DNA of 64,000 bases from Photobacterium sp. TLY01 (GCF_021432065.1 NZ_CP090365.1:62001-126000); one strand, 5' to 3'; positions 28,520 to 37,993 are shown, counted from the first letter of the stretch. The notes: a model not told the origin generated them from the sequence alone. A program made the numbers and translations.

Positions 28520-28529
28520 CAAAATCGAC
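28520..28529. repeat. Right target-site duplication of the ISAs1 element
   Basis: CAAAATCGAC, identical to 27270-27279. Confidence 0.85.
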
Positions 28530-28680
28530 ACTTCTCAACGTCTATAAGCCCAGTAAAATGTCTTTTTAATGGCTATATTTGTGAGCTGTTCACCAAGCTT
28601 GTATACCGATAACTAATTTAGTGCAGAGTGCTGATGATAAATTCACCGTATCTGACGCGCGATCCACGATTCACTTCATC

Positions 28681-30063
28681 CTATCTGACAATATCCGGCT
28701 CCCGAATCAGGTTATTGATCCACTTTTTCGACTGAATGCGCTGGGTGGTCAGCCCTATCTTGACCACTTCTTCGAGCAAAATGACCGCCAGTACCCAGTC
28801 CAGCGACCAGCCCAGCACCAGACCTGTGTAATAGCCCAGTGGAATCCCTATCGCCCACTGGGCAAACAGATCGATAAAGATGCTGTAATTGATGTCACCG
28901 CCGCTGCGCATCACGCCGCCTATCCCTACCATGTTGAAGACTTTCAGTACCATGCCAAATGCCATCACCAGCGTCACATTGACTGCCAGGTCTTTGTGTT
29001 CGACCGGACTTAACCCGATCAGAAAAACAATGACCGGCTGCGCCAGCCAGCAGGCGATGGCCAGCAATAACGCACAACTACAGCTGATGATCACATACCA
29101 CCAGGCTGTGCCTTCCACTCTTGGGTAATTATCTGCCCCGATGTCATTGCCTAAAATAATCGACGCGGCTACCGCAAAGCCCAAAAACGCCGAAATGAGC
29201 ACGCTTTCAACCGGTGACAGCAGGGAAATAATCGCCAGTTCACTGACGCCTAACTGACCGACCAGTACGTTATAGACTACCAACCCGGCTGCCCAGCCAG
29301 TGTCGTGGACAAACATCGGCATCGCAACTTTAAAGTAGCGCCGTAAATGATGACGCTTCACCGCGTCAACCCAGTGAAAACGTTCAGGCAGCAGATGCGG
29401 ATAGCGGCGAGCCACCACCCAGAAAAGCAGCGCGGTTTGCACCAATCTGGAGATGATTGTGCCAATCCCTGCGCCCAGCACGCCCAGTTCCGGCAATCCC
29501 CACAGGCCGAAAATCAGCAAGGCGTTCAGTAACGCATTGATGGCTATCGCAAAAATACTGATGGTGGTGGGCAGTCTCGCATCCCCGACTGAGCGCAACG
29601 CCGATTCCAGTGGCACAACCATTGCCGTAAAGATAATACTCGGCCCGGTGATCCACAGATAATCCGTTGCCAGCTGTACGTAGTGCGGATCGGAAGCAAC
29701 CAGTGCCACCAAAGGCTCTGGGATGATCAGATACAGAACGACAAACGGCAGAACCACCAGCCCGGACAGCATCCATGACTGGGCCAGCGTGCGGCGAACG
29801 CCCTCCATATTGCCGGCACCAAAGTATTGCGAGGCTAGTACATTGACCGCCCCACTGGCGCCGACCACCATGATCAGATTAAAGAAGAAGATCCGGTTGC
29901 CCACACCAACGGCCGCTGTTGCCTGCTCGCCCAGCTGGCTGACCATGAAAATGTCCACAACGCCCAGCAATGAAAACAGCATCGCCTGCAGCGAGACAGG
30001 CAAACCAATAGTCAGCAATTTCTGCCAAAACGCGCGATCGATATACTGGGCTGAAAGCAACAT
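28681..30063 (-). CDS. MATE family multidrug/sodium antiporter
   Basis: 460 residues from the ATG at 30063, preceded by GGAGAATTGTG; an ATG at 30090 lacks a ribosome site. About 12 hydrophobic segments in two homologous halves typical of MATE exporters, with LLTIGLPVSLQAMLFSLLG and VDIFMVSQLG at the N-terminus and an equivalent second half starting near YFKVAMPMFVHDTGW. It would expel cationic or other compounds using a sodium or proton gradient. It is divergent from an AraC-type regulator across 95 bases, so that protein probably controls it. The ISAs1 element lies about 150 bases past its stop. Confidence 0.88.
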   Translation of the reverse strand: MLLSAQYIDRAFWQKLLTIGLPVSLQAMLFSLLGVVDIFMVSQLGEQATAAVGVGNRIFFFNLIMVVGASGAVNVLASQYFGAGNMEGVRRTLAQSWMLSGLVVLPFVVLYLIIPEPLVALVASDPHYVQLATDYLWITGPSIIFTAMVVPLESALRSVGDARLPTTISIFAIAINALLNALLIFGLWGLPELGVLGAGIGTIISRLVQTALLFWVVARRYPHLLPERFHWVDAVKRHHLRRYFKVAMPMFVHDTGWAAGLVVYNVLVGQLGVSELAIISLLSPVESVLISAFLGFAVAASIILGNDIGADNYPRVEGTAWWYVIISCSCALLLAIACWLAQPVIVFLIGLSPVEHKDLAVNVTLVMAFGMVLKVFNMVGIGGVMRSGGDINYSIFIDLFAQWAIGIPLGYYTGLVLGWSLDWVLAVILLEEVVKIGLTTQRIQSKKWINNLIREPDIVR

Positions 30064-30158
30064 CACAATTCTCCACCGGTGATTATGCACACAGTGTAAA
30101 TCTCTGACTGAATCCCGTATTCTTTCAGCTCATCCAAAACCTTTGCCAGACTCTCAAA
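30064..30158. promoter_or_regulatory. Divergent promoter region between the MATE exporter and AraC regulator
   Basis: 95 bases separate the two starts, enough for overlapping divergent promoters and an AraC-type operator. I could not pick out a clear pair of half-sites. Confidence 0.35.
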
Positions 30159-31037
30159 ATGAACGACAAGCAAGAACGGTTTCTGATCTCTGAGAAAACG
30201 CAGCAAGAGTTCCTGGATCAGACCAAAGTGCTGCTGCTGGAAGAACATGGCCTGGTGCAATGCGGGATAGCGCACTGCCGCGAGCAGTTTTCCGTGTTCA
30301 GGAAACATCCGCAGCGACACATGCTGATCTACACGATCGGCGGCAAGGGATGGCTGGAAAGCGAAGGACGCCGCTGGCTGCTCGAGCCAGGGTCGTTGAT
30401 CATCGTACCTGCCGGGATGGAGAACGGGTTCGGAATTGAAGAGGACGGCTGGCAAATTGCCTGGCTGTTTCTGGATACCACCAAAGATTGGTCGGCTTTG
30501 GTCACGGACGAGATCAGCTACCTGCTCACGCCGACTGCCGAAGTCATGTACGCCTGTATTCAGACGCTGCTCAGAAGCTTGTCGCTGCAGATGGATTTGA
30601 GCGCTGCCGTTATCGCACACAGCGTGCAGCAAATTGATTTACTGCTCCGTACGCCGGGCATCGCAAGCCAGCCGCGCCATCAGGTTCGGTTAAAAAGGGT
30701 TTTTGACCGCGTCCAGCGCCAGTTGCATAAAGAGTGGGATGTTCAGCAGCTGGCTGCGCTCTACCCCTGTTCCGAACCGCATTTGCATCGCTTGTGCCAG
30801 CAGTACTTGGGGCGCAGTCCCATTGCCCATTTGACCCGGATGCGGATGGAGTACGCGGCTCGGTTGCTACGCTCTTCTGAATGGTCTGTGCAACAGGTCG
30901 GGGAAATTGTCGGCTACCCGCTGCCGGCCAATTTCAGCACCCGCTTCAAGGCCTGGTCTGGCATGACACCGAGACAATATCGCCGGCAGCCGTCTCAGAC
31001 TGATCAAAGCATCAACATCAAGAATTACTCTGTTTAA
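30159..31037 (+). CDS. AraC-family transcriptional regulator
   Basis: 292 residues. The N-terminal cupin-type effector domain (about 25-125) has HMLIYTIGGKGWLE and EPGSLIIVPAGMENGFG. The C-terminal double helix-turn-helix (about 190-285) has WDVQQLAALYPCSEPHLHRL and ends in FKAWSGMTPRQYRR. Divergent from the MATE exporter, so a local activator or repressor of it is likely. A 72-residue gene follows 10 bases later and may share its transcript. The ligand is unknown. Confidence 0.88.
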   Translation: MNDKQERFLISEKTQQEFLDQTKVLLLEEHGLVQCGIAHCREQFSVFRKHPQRHMLIYTIGGKGWLESEGRRWLLEPGSLIIVPAGMENGFGIEEDGWQIAWLFLDTTKDWSALVTDEISYLLTPTAEVMYACIQTLLRSLSLQMDLSAAVIAHSVQQIDLLLRTPGIASQPRHQVRLKRVFDRVQRQLHKEWDVQQLAALYPCSEPHLHRLCQQYLGRSPIAHLTRMRMEYAARLLRSSEWSVQQVGEIVGYPLPANFSTRFKAWSGMTPRQYRRQPSQTDQSINIKNYSV

Positions 31038-31047
31038 GGACAATCCT

Positions 31048-31266
31048 ATGCGTGAATCACTGCGCCAAAAAATCATTCAGATCTGTCACAAAAAAATTGA
31101 TCAGAAGGGCGACAATGTGGGCGTGTCTTTTTATGCCTTTTTCGCCAATAAAAACGATGACCCTGAGCTGCTGATGGAAGCCGCAATCTGGTGGATTCAA
31201 ACCCATCAACTGGATCACTTTGAAAAAGCCTGGAAGATCATAGACATGGTTGAGGCTGGCAGATAG
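31048..31266 (+). CDS. Small conserved protein, possibly DUF6500
   Basis: 72 residues, soluble, with no signal peptide. The central GVSFYAFFANKNDDPELLME and the C-terminal TTHQLDHFEKA-like region (THQLDHFEKAWKI) look like a small family that I recall, with limited certainty, as DUF6500. The gap to the preceding regulator gene is 10 bases and AAGGA precedes the ATG. Function unknown. Confidence 0.65.
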   Translation: MRESLRQKIIQICHKKIDQKGDNVGVSFYAFFANKNDDPELLMEAAIWWIQTHQLDHFEKAWKIIDMVEAGR

Positions 31267-31483
31267 CCATTCAAACAGCTTTCATGTCGCGGATACCGTC
31301 GTAGACGGTAATTGCAGACAACAAAGCTGAGTTGGTATGACACCCGATAACAGGGGGGCTGGTTAGCATTGGCAGTCTGGAGATAACTGCCTTGCCTATT
31401 TCCTGGGCGGGCAAATGAATGGCTAACCAGCCATATGAGCAAAGGTAACAAGCGCACCTGGTGTCAAACTGTGTTCAGATCAT

Positions 31484-32335
31484 TTAGCTCATCATCCACA
31501 AGGGTACGGTGGACTCAAAAAGCAGCTTCTTAGTGACGCCACCAAATACTTTTTGATGCAGCTTCTGATGAGCAAATGCGCCAGACACAATAACATCGGC
31601 GCGAATCTCATTGGCGATTTCAAGCAATTGCGTTCCAGTATTACGATTTCTGTGCTCAAACGTGATGCATTCCACTTCAACCTGATGCCGGTTGAGGTAG
31701 CAGGCCAAATCAAGCTGCGTGGGTTTTTTCGCGATTGAGCGTTCACTGGTGACAACCACCACCTGCTTTGTCCGTTTTAACAGGGGAAGTGCGCTGCTTA
31801 CTGCATTTGCCGCGGCTTTGTCTCCATTCCAAGCGATCATCACGGTTTCTGGCGAAAAGTGCGTTTGCGTACGCGGCATGACAACCACTGGTTTACCGCC
31901 ATCACTGATCGCAGATTCAAAGCTGACGCTTGTCTGCCCATTGAGCGACTTTGGAATGATGATCAGATCAGCCACTTTTCCCCATTCAGCGACAATTTCA
32001 CCTCGATAACCAAAAATGTCATGCCAGCTGGCGCTCGCCTGTGGCGATGTGGATTCCCCCTCTACGATGTGGGAAGCGCGACACCATTGCTCAAAAACCT
32101 GCTTTGCCTGAGACATATCAGAGTGAATGTAATCTCTCACAATCTTATCGATTTGATCATAAAACTTTCTGGACACTAACTGTTTTTCAGTTGGCATTAG
32201 CTGCTCCGATCCCATCTGGGCATGAAGCACGTCTAAATGCGCACCAAAATATTGAGCAATGCTCAGCGCGCCTTGCAACCGCATTTCTCCATTTTCCTGC
32301 GAAGCAAAAGGCATAATGATTGTGTTAATTGACAT
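31484..32335 (-). CDS. Universal stress protein, double-length
   Basis: 283 residues with two Usp-type regions. The N-terminal copy (about 1-150) is diverged (TIIMPFASQENGEMRLQGAL), and the C-terminal copy (about 155-283) keeps VMIAWNGDKAAANAV and the nucleotide-loop-like VSGAFAHQKLHQKVFGGVTKKLL. Cytoplasmic, probably nucleotide-binding. Its start is only 13 bases after the fused TctAB gene, so it is the last gene of the tricarboxylate transport operon. Usp genes are often attached to transport operons, but the role is unclear. Confidence 0.82.
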   Translation of the reverse strand: MSINTIIMPFASQENGEMRLQGALSIAQYFGAHLDVLHAQMGSEQLMPTEKQLVSRKFYDQIDKIVRDYIHSDMSQAKQVFEQWCRASHIVEGESTSPQASASWHDIFGYRGEIVAEWGKVADLIIIPKSLNGQTSVSFESAISDGGKPVVVMPRTQTHFSPETVMIAWNGDKAAANAVSSALPLLKRTKQVVVVTSERSIAKKPTQLDLACYLNRHQVEVECITFEHRNRNTGTQLLEIANEIRADVIVSGAFAHQKLHQKVFGGVTKKLLFESTVPLWMMS

Positions 32336-32348
32336 TTTTCACTCCTCA

Positions 32349-34322
32349 TTAGCCTAACGGCCAGGGTAAAGGCACGGTATCTTGCAAAATACCAAGCGGC
32401 AGATCCAACAACATGACATGGGTAAGCGCCAACAAAAAGCACGATGCCGCAGCGGTCAGGGTCAGTGATCGTCCAAGACTTAACCCGGCTTTTGACATGA
32501 GAAACGCACAGAAAAAGATCGTAATCGAGATGACATACCCCACCAGATAGCTGCCTACAATCAAACCCGCGAGCCAGTAAAGGTAGTGCATCATTGACGC
32601 TGTGTTGCTGTCGTAGGCATACCCTTGCACGTACTCATTGTCGAAACATACCGGTGCGTCGTTCGGGCTAGTTAACAATTGAATAATCACCACAGCCGAC
32701 AGTATCCACATACCACTCGCGACAACGATGGGGAAAATGCCCCCCAGAAAGCTCTGCTGATAACCATCGTAAATCCCGTAGGCAAAAACGAGGTTCACCA
32801 AAAGTGCAAAAATCACCTGTGGCCGACGATGACCCGAAGGCGAGGATACGTCTTGTGCTGGCTTCGTTTTAAGAGACTGACGAATCATTAACGCCAGGGA
32901 TACCAAGGTAATCATGCCAATGATGAGGACACCGGGACGGAGTAAAAACGCCACACCGTCAAACTGAATGGCTTGATACAAATACGTTTCCATTCCTGCT
33001 GACAGTACAAAGCCAATTAAGAAAGCCGGTCTTGGCCAGTCAAAGCGTTTCATCAGCACTCCCAGCACGCCAATACCAAGCAAAGTCACGAGATCCCCTA
33101 AGTCACGTGTTGCCTGAAACGCGGCAAAGCAGATCACCATCACCATAAATGGCGCCAGCAAGGCATAGCGAATGGTCGTCAGTTTCGCAACCCATGGCGA
33201 GATAAGCATACAGGCCGCGGCGCCAAACACATTCGCTAACGCAAGTGACCAAACGATAGTATAAGTAACATCTAAATCGGTACTGACCATTGCTGGTCCG
33301 GGTTCAAGGCCGACCAAGACCATTCCACCGAGAAAAACAGCCATACCACCAGAACCGGGAATCCCAAACAGCAGGGTTGGCACTAGTCCCCCGCCCTCTT
33401 TGGCGTTGTTTGATGACTCTGGTGCAATCACGCCCCGCACATCGCCATGTCCAAAGTCAGGCTTATTTTTGGTGGTTTGTACCGCATGCCCATAAGCAAT
33501 CCAATCGACAACGCTGCCGCCTAAACCTGGCAGTGCCCCTATGATGCAGCCAATCACACTGCACCGCAGCGCAAGCCAGCGATGCGCGATAAAATCTTTG
33601 ACTCCAGCCATCCAGCCAGACCCTAAGCGGCTCGCATTAGAAATCGGCTTGTTTTGTCTTAATAGATCGATAATTTCAGGCAGTGCAAATATGCCTAAGC
33701 CCACCACCACTAAAGGAATACCATCCATCAGATAAAAATTGTCAAACGCCATGCGATATTCGCCGGTTGCAGGCGCACTTCCTACACTGCCGAGCAACAC
33801 CCCTAATCCACAAGCGGACAAGCCTTTCACCAGGCTTTTACCTGCCAGCGAACCTACCATGGTTAGCCCCAGTAACGTCAGCATAAACAATTCGCCTGAG
33901 CCAAAGGCCAAAATCACCGGTCTTGCCACTAAAACAAAGCCAGTCAGTACTACGGCACCGAACAAACCGCCAAACAATGAAGAGGTGAAGGCAGCCGAAA
34001 GTGCACGCGCAGCTTGCCCTTTTTTCGCCATCGGAAAACCATCCAGTACGGTCGCTTGAGAACCGCTGGAGCCTGGTATCCCCATCAGCACCGAAGTAAA
34101 GGTGTCAGAAGTTGGGATCACGGCGACAAGTCCAATCAACATCGCCAGCGCAGAAATCGGGTCCATGCCATATAAAAATGGCAGTAATAAGGACAGCCCA
34201 GCTATCCCTCCCAATCCAGGGAAAATGCCAATCGCAAGCCCAAGTAAAACACCCCCCATCATATAACTGATGTGCTGAAGCGTTAGTATGGTATGCAAGG
34301 CAGCAAGTAAATCACTAAACAT
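32349..34322 (-). CDS. Tripartite tricarboxylate transporter permease, fused TctA-TctB
   Basis: 657 residues from the ATG at 34322 (AAGGACTCAAGG just upstream); an ATG at 34343 has no ribosome site. Residues 1 to about 495 are the TctA large membrane protein, with GLAIGIFPGLGGIAGLSLLL, SVLMGIPGSSGSQATVLDGF and the repeated SNNAKEGGGLVPTLLFGIPG of the second half. From about 510 to the end, four hydrophobic helices (starting RRPQVIFALLVNLVFAYGIY) correspond to the small TctB subunit, normally a separate protein. So both membrane subunits are made as one chain. With TctC it would import a tri- or dicarboxylate using an ion gradient. No separate tctB gene is present. Confidence 0.87.
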   Translation of the reverse strand: MFSDLLAALHTILTLQHISYMMGGVLLGLAIGIFPGLGGIAGLSLLLPFLYGMDPISALAMLIGLVAVIPTSDTFTSVLMGIPGSSGSQATVLDGFPMAKKGQAARALSAAFTSSLFGGLFGAVVLTGFVLVARPVILAFGSGELFMLTLLGLTMVGSLAGKSLVKGLSACGLGVLLGSVGSAPATGEYRMAFDNFYLMDGIPLVVVGLGIFALPEIIDLLRQNKPISNASRLGSGWMAGVKDFIAHRWLALRCSVIGCIIGALPGLGGSVVDWIAYGHAVQTTKNKPDFGHGDVRGVIAPESSNNAKEGGGLVPTLLFGIPGSGGMAVFLGGMVLVGLEPGPAMVSTDLDVTYTIVWSLALANVFGAAACMLISPWVAKLTTIRYALLAPFMVMVICFAAFQATRDLGDLVTLLGIGVLGVLMKRFDWPRPAFLIGFVLSAGMETYLYQAIQFDGVAFLLRPGVLIIGMITLVSLALMIRQSLKTKPAQDVSSPSGHRRPQVIFALLVNLVFAYGIYDGYQQSFLGGIFPIVVASGMWILSAVVIIQLLTSPNDAPVCFDNEYVQGYAYDSNTASMMHYLYWLAGLIVGSYLVGYVISITIFFCAFLMSKAGLSLGRSLTLTAAASCFLLALTHVMLLDLPLGILQDTVPLPWPLG

Positions 34323-34452
34323 CCTTGAGTCCTTGTGAATCATTGAAACCGGCTCTGGGTTTCAACCCGAAGCCCAGAGAGTCTGTAGAAATGAGAGAAG
34401 GGGGTGGCGGGTTTGTTTGCCGAGAACAAGAGCCCGCCACAGACCGATCGTG

Positions 34453-35568
34453 TTACAACCTGGTGTTGTATTTCTCTTTCAACCAACTGGTCACCCATGC
34501 TTTGCTGGTGTCGTCGAGTGACAAAATACTTTCAACCGCAGCATCGGCTTTTACACCCGTTAAAGGCTCGTAGTTTCCCAGAACGTCCTCGGCTCTGGCC
34601 TGAAATTCTGGTTGGGTGATAAGTTTGCTCATGGATTCTCGCCACGCCTGTTTGATCTTTTCTGGCGTAGACTTCGGCAAGAAGAAAACTTTTTGTGCGA
34701 CAAATCCAGCGATAAAGAATGATCGCCAAACCTGAAAGCCCTGAGAGGTTGTCGTGTCACCTTTTGCCATGGCATACACTTCGCCGAAATGCGGCAAATC
34801 CGGGAAGTTAGGATCGCGCTGTATGCGGCCTTCATCATCAATCACACCAAAACTGAACAGTGGTATCGCCTTTCCTTCTTCAACCAATGGCGCGACCTTT
34901 TTTAAATAGGCCGAACTGGTTTGCGAATCTAAATTCACCTCTCCACGCTCGAACGCGAGACGCCCGGCTCCACGGCCTTTCATTCCAAATACAGCCTGAA
35001 CGTCTGCACCGAGGAGATCAAAGGCCAATAATGGCACCAAATCGATCGAAGTCGCCCCCTGGCTCGCGTATTTGAATGATAAGGTATCCAGCTTATCAAC
35101 AAATTCTTGTGCATTGGCCACCCCTACATCCTTGGACACATAAACCACGCCACCTGTAGGAGATGCCAATACTGGCGACCACTCGTGGTAGTCGTACCTC
35201 ACTCGGCGATCATTCAACAAATAGGTGTAATGCGTTGAAGCAGAGCTTGCGAGCACATCCAATCCATCATCTTTCGCTTGTCTGGCAAACTGGTTAGCCC
35301 CCTTTGTCGACCCTCCGCCAGGTATATTTTTGATCATCACGATCGGCTCGCCCGGAAGCGCCTGAGTGAAATAAGGGCCAAAAAATCGCCCCCAAGTATC
35401 GGTACCTCCACCTTCTTTATATGGCACAGTCACTTGTATACGCTCTCCCTCAAAGCTCACAGACTGAGCATAAACAGGCGACATGAAAGGCATCGTCATC
35501 AGTGCAGTGGATACAAGCGGGCAGCTGAGGCATAACTTGGCTTTATTAAAAAAATCGTTCAGTAACAT
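34453..35568 (-). CDS. TctC-family periplasmic substrate-binding protein
   Basis: 371 residues with a signal peptide (about 1-34, SPVYAQ). The mature part has VTVPYKEGGGTDTWGRFFGPY and VMIKNIPGGGSTKGANQFA, the two loop signatures of TctC/Bug proteins that bind carboxylates. GAGGAAAATCCT precedes the ATG. It is upstream of the fused permease in the same operon and is the expected ligand donor for it. Slightly longer than the usual 320-330 residues of the family. Substrate class: organic acids; the exact one is not visible. Confidence 0.87.
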   Translation of the reverse strand: MLLNDFFNKAKLCLSCPLVSTALMTMPFMSPVYAQSVSFEGERIQVTVPYKEGGGTDTWGRFFGPYFTQALPGEPIVMIKNIPGGGSTKGANQFARQAKDDGLDVLASSASTHYTYLLNDRRVRYDYHEWSPVLASPTGGVVYVSKDVGVANAQEFVDKLDTLSFKYASQGATSIDLVPLLAFDLLGADVQAVFGMKGRGAGRLAFERGEVNLDSQTSSAYLKKVAPLVEEGKAIPLFSFGVIDDEGRIQRDPNFPDLPHFGEVYAMAKGDTTTSQGFQVWRSFFIAGFVAQKVFFLPKSTPEKIKQAWRESMSKLITQPEFQARAEDVLGNYEPLTGVKADAAVESILSLDDTSKAWVTSWLKEKYNTRL

Positions 35569-35743
35569 AGGATTTTCCTCAATTCTGTCATGGCAGCATC
35601 GAATTCAAATCGCGTGAGAGCGATGTTCACACCCTAAGACGCAAAACTGTCACCAAACTGACACGTCACTTTTTATTAACAAAAGTGTTACAGAGATCGC
35701 GTGGTAAGCATGTTTGCGGATGTAACAGCGCTGCAAACAGGCC

Positions 35744-36811
35744 TTATCCGATAAAAACTTCTCCTTTAAAGAGCGGGCGCGCTGTCCTCACCAGTGCAGC
35801 TTGCGCAATTATGGGTTCCTCACCCCCTGGTATCAGGGCAATTTTGACTTCGATTTTGCCACTCGGATGCTCAATGCAGACTGCACTGTCATTTGTTAGA
35901 CTCGCCAATTGATGTGCAATGGTGTTTTCAATAAGCGCAGCCGCCCCTACGCAAATGGCACCGGTAACGGCATGACTGGCATGACAATTGTGTGGCACCA
36001 GGTAGCGTGAGGTGATAGTGCCGCCCTGTTTGGGCGCGGACAGAATCGCCACTTTTGGGATCACACTGCCTGAGACATCCCCTAGCCCCATGCGCTCTCC
36101 GGCAATCAAGCGAATGGCTTCAACTTTTTCCAAAAGCGGGCGGTTGTTATCGATGTCTTGCTTACACTCATCGCCATTGATGCCCAGTTCATGCGCGGCA
36201 ATGTGTACCATAGGAACGGCTGCGTCCACGCAGCTGACCGTGAAGCCGAGAATGGTTTCTGTGGTGTAGCCGGTCGGGAACAACCTGCCCGTTTTTGCTC
36301 CGCCAACGTCTAAGAAGTTAAGTAATACGGGTGAAGCCGTTCCCGGTACGCCATCTATTGATGTCGAACCATCAAAACGCAACGTTCGGTTTGGTGTTTC
36401 TGCGGTCACTTCGATGATGGTGTCTGTATTGAGGTTTCTCACGCGTACGGTTGTGCTCGTTTCATCAAGTTGGATCAAGCCTTTTTCTACCGCAAACGCC
36501 AACACGCCAGACAGAATGTTTCCGCACGAAGGTTTGGTATCCACGACCTGTTCTTCAACGCCTACCTGGGCAAACAAATAATCGAGATCGACCCCCGATG
36601 CCGGTGAGGGCGAGATAATGCCAACTTTACTGGTGAGTGTCGTGCCGCCACCAATACCGTTAATTTGTTGAACATCACCGGAACCCATGATTTTGATGAG
36701 CATCTGGTCTCGCAACGTCGGCTCGTCGGGCAGATCGCGGGAAAGAAAATAAACACCTTTTGAGGTGCCACCACGAATCAGCATACAAGGGATAAATTGA
36801 CTATCAAACAT
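35744..36811 (-). CDS. PrpF-family isomerase
   Basis: 355 residues. PrpF-type signatures of the diaminopimelate-epimerase-like fold: IPCMLIRGGTSKGVYFL at the N-terminus, GIGGGTTLTSKVGII, VDTKPSCGNILSGV (a catalytic cysteine position) and PHNCHASHAVTGAICVGAA. Family members isomerise unsaturated tricarboxylates: 2-methylaconitate (PrpF), 4-oxalomesaconate (GalD) or aconitate. AAGGAGCTCTCATC precedes the ATG. Standing with the Tct carrier, it suggests that the imported substrate is an unsaturated or branched tricarboxylate such as aconitate, but that is inference. No other catabolic genes are present at the locus. Confidence 0.85.
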   Translation of the reverse strand: MFDSQFIPCMLIRGGTSKGVYFLSRDLPDEPTLRDQMLIKIMGSGDVQQINGIGGGTTLTSKVGIISPSPASGVDLDYLFAQVGVEEQVVDTKPSCGNILSGVLAFAVEKGLIQLDETSTTVRVRNLNTDTIIEVTAETPNRTLRFDGSTSIDGVPGTASPVLLNFLDVGGAKTGRLFPTGYTTETILGFTVSCVDAAVPMVHIAAHELGINGDECKQDIDNNRPLLEKVEAIRLIAGERMGLGDVSGSVIPKVAILSAPKQGGTITSRYLVPHNCHASHAVTGAICVGAAALIENTIAHQLASLTNDSAVCIEHPSGKIEVKIALIPGGEEPIIAQAALVRTARPLFKGEVFIG

Positions 36812-36834
36812 GATGAGAGCTCCTTACCATTTAC

Positions 36835-36856
36835 CCACTTTCACCCTTGAAAGTGG
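36835..36856 (-). promoter_or_regulatory. Perfect hairpin upstream of prpF-like gene
   Basis: CCACTTTC (36835-36842) and GAAAGTGG (36849-36856) are inverted copies with a six-base spacer, 24 bases before the isomerase ATG. It could be an operator for the TctD-like regulator or an RNA hairpin affecting translation. No T-run, so not an ordinary terminator. Confidence 0.35.
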
Positions 36857-36869
36857 TGGTAAGACGCTA

Positions 36870-36906
36870 CAAAACGAACCTGTCATATCACTGACTTACT
36901 GACAGG
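36870..36906 (-). terminator. Possible terminator after the third sensor operon
   Basis: CCTGTCA (36879-36885) pairs with TGACAGG (36900-36906); read on the minus strand the stem is followed by TTCGTTTTG. It begins 23 bases after the stop of the binding-protein gene and would separate the regulatory operon from the transport operon. The 14-base loop makes it moderate. Confidence 0.45.
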
Positions 36907-36928
36907 AAGAGGAAGGAGTTGTTAGGCG

Positions 36929-37993
36929 TTAGTCGTAATTTTTAAGGGCGTTTTCCCACTCAGTGATCACTATCTCTTTTTTACTCTTATCAGCAAACAC
37001 CAATAGCCGAACGTCCAGAGGCAGCGGCTTTAACTGATCTGCAAACGCTTCTCTCATATATTGGGCGGACTTCTTTCCCGTCACATCCAAACGGATAGGT
37101 GGCATATTGGTCTGCTCTGCCATCACCCATTGACCCGGTGATGAGAGCAGATAGCTGATGAACTGTTTCGCTTGCTCCGTGTTTTGGGTCGTGCGGTTAA
37201 TGAATGCGGTACGCATAATAACCGGTGTGTAATCTTCCATCGGCACCACCACGATATCGTCGTGTAATTTTAACCAACTGTTGGCATAAGAGCCGACGAC
37301 TTGGTAGGACATGGCAATTTGACCCAGGCTTACTGCTCTGAGCATACTGCGCGTACTGTCAAAGGTACGAGCATAGTGATAATTAAATAACTCGAGGAAT
37401 TGACCATAATTACGCGCTTGTTGGCGTTCAAAGGACCACAATAAATAGCCAACTCCCACTTTTCTTATGTCAAACAATCCGATGCGCCCCATCAGTTCAT
37501 CGCTGTGCTGCCGAATAAAACCGAGTAACTCAGTACGATTGGTGGGTAGCTCTTTGTCTTGCATAAACGCTTTATTGAACACCACGACAGCAGGTTCGAA
37601 GCTGAATCCAAACAAAGCGTTTCTCCATTGACTCCAGATTGGAAATGGGCTGTTTTCTGATGTCTCTTGAGCAAGGAGTTGATCATGCTCTAGCGCATAA
37701 CCATCGTTTACCAGACGTAATTGCAAATGCATTACTGAGCTGATCGTAATATCAGGCTGTGGTTCGGCATTGGAGCGAATGTAGCTATCGAGATCTTCAC
37801 TGCTCATCCAGCGGTACTGCACATTAATGTCCGGGTTTCGCATCGAAAAATCATCCAAAAGCGGTTTCATTTCCGATAAGTATGCAGCGCCAAATACCCT
37901 TAACGTAACAGGAGGGCTGTTGGTTGGTTTCGCATCCACCAGTGTGCTCGCAAAAAGCAAACACACCCCAATGATGCCCTTCAATAGCGTCAT
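36929..37993 (-). CDS. Periplasmic binding protein (ABC type) of the TctDE-like operon
   Basis: 354 residues with a signal peptide (about 1-21, STLVDA). The fold is a type 2 binding protein of the iron/polyamine/sulfate class: LRVFGAAYLSEMKPLLDDF, VFNKAFMQDKELP and AKQFISYLLSSPGQWVMAEQ. It is not TctC-like. The start overlaps the kinase stop as ATGA, so it is the third gene of a regulator-kinase-binding-protein operon. No ABC permease follows. A sensing role with the TctE-like kinase is the simplest explanation; the ligand may be the same carboxylate the Tct carrier imports. Confidence 0.83.
   Translation of the reverse strand: MTLLKGIIGVCLLFASTLVDAKPTNSPPVTLRVFGAAYLSEMKPLLDDFSMRNPDINVQYRWMSSEDLDSYIRSNAEPQPDITISSVMHLQLRLVNDGYALEHDQLLAQETSENSPFPIWSQWRNALFGFSFEPAVVVFNKAFMQDKELPTNRTELLGFIRQHSDELMGRIGLFDIRKVGVGYLLWSFERQQARNYGQFLELFNYHYARTFDSTRSMLRAVSLGQIAMSYQVVGSYANSWLKLHDDIVVVPMEDYTPVIMRTAFINRTTQNTEQAKQFISYLLSSPGQWVMAEQTNMPPIRLDVTGKKSAQYMREAFADQLKPLPLDVRLLVFADKSKKEIVITEWENALKNYD

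Noticed and set aside
31419..31434. Short inverted repeat ATGGCT-AACC-AGCCAT between the small protein and the stress protein genes
   Set aside because: Six-base stem with no T-run; too weak to call a terminator or operator.
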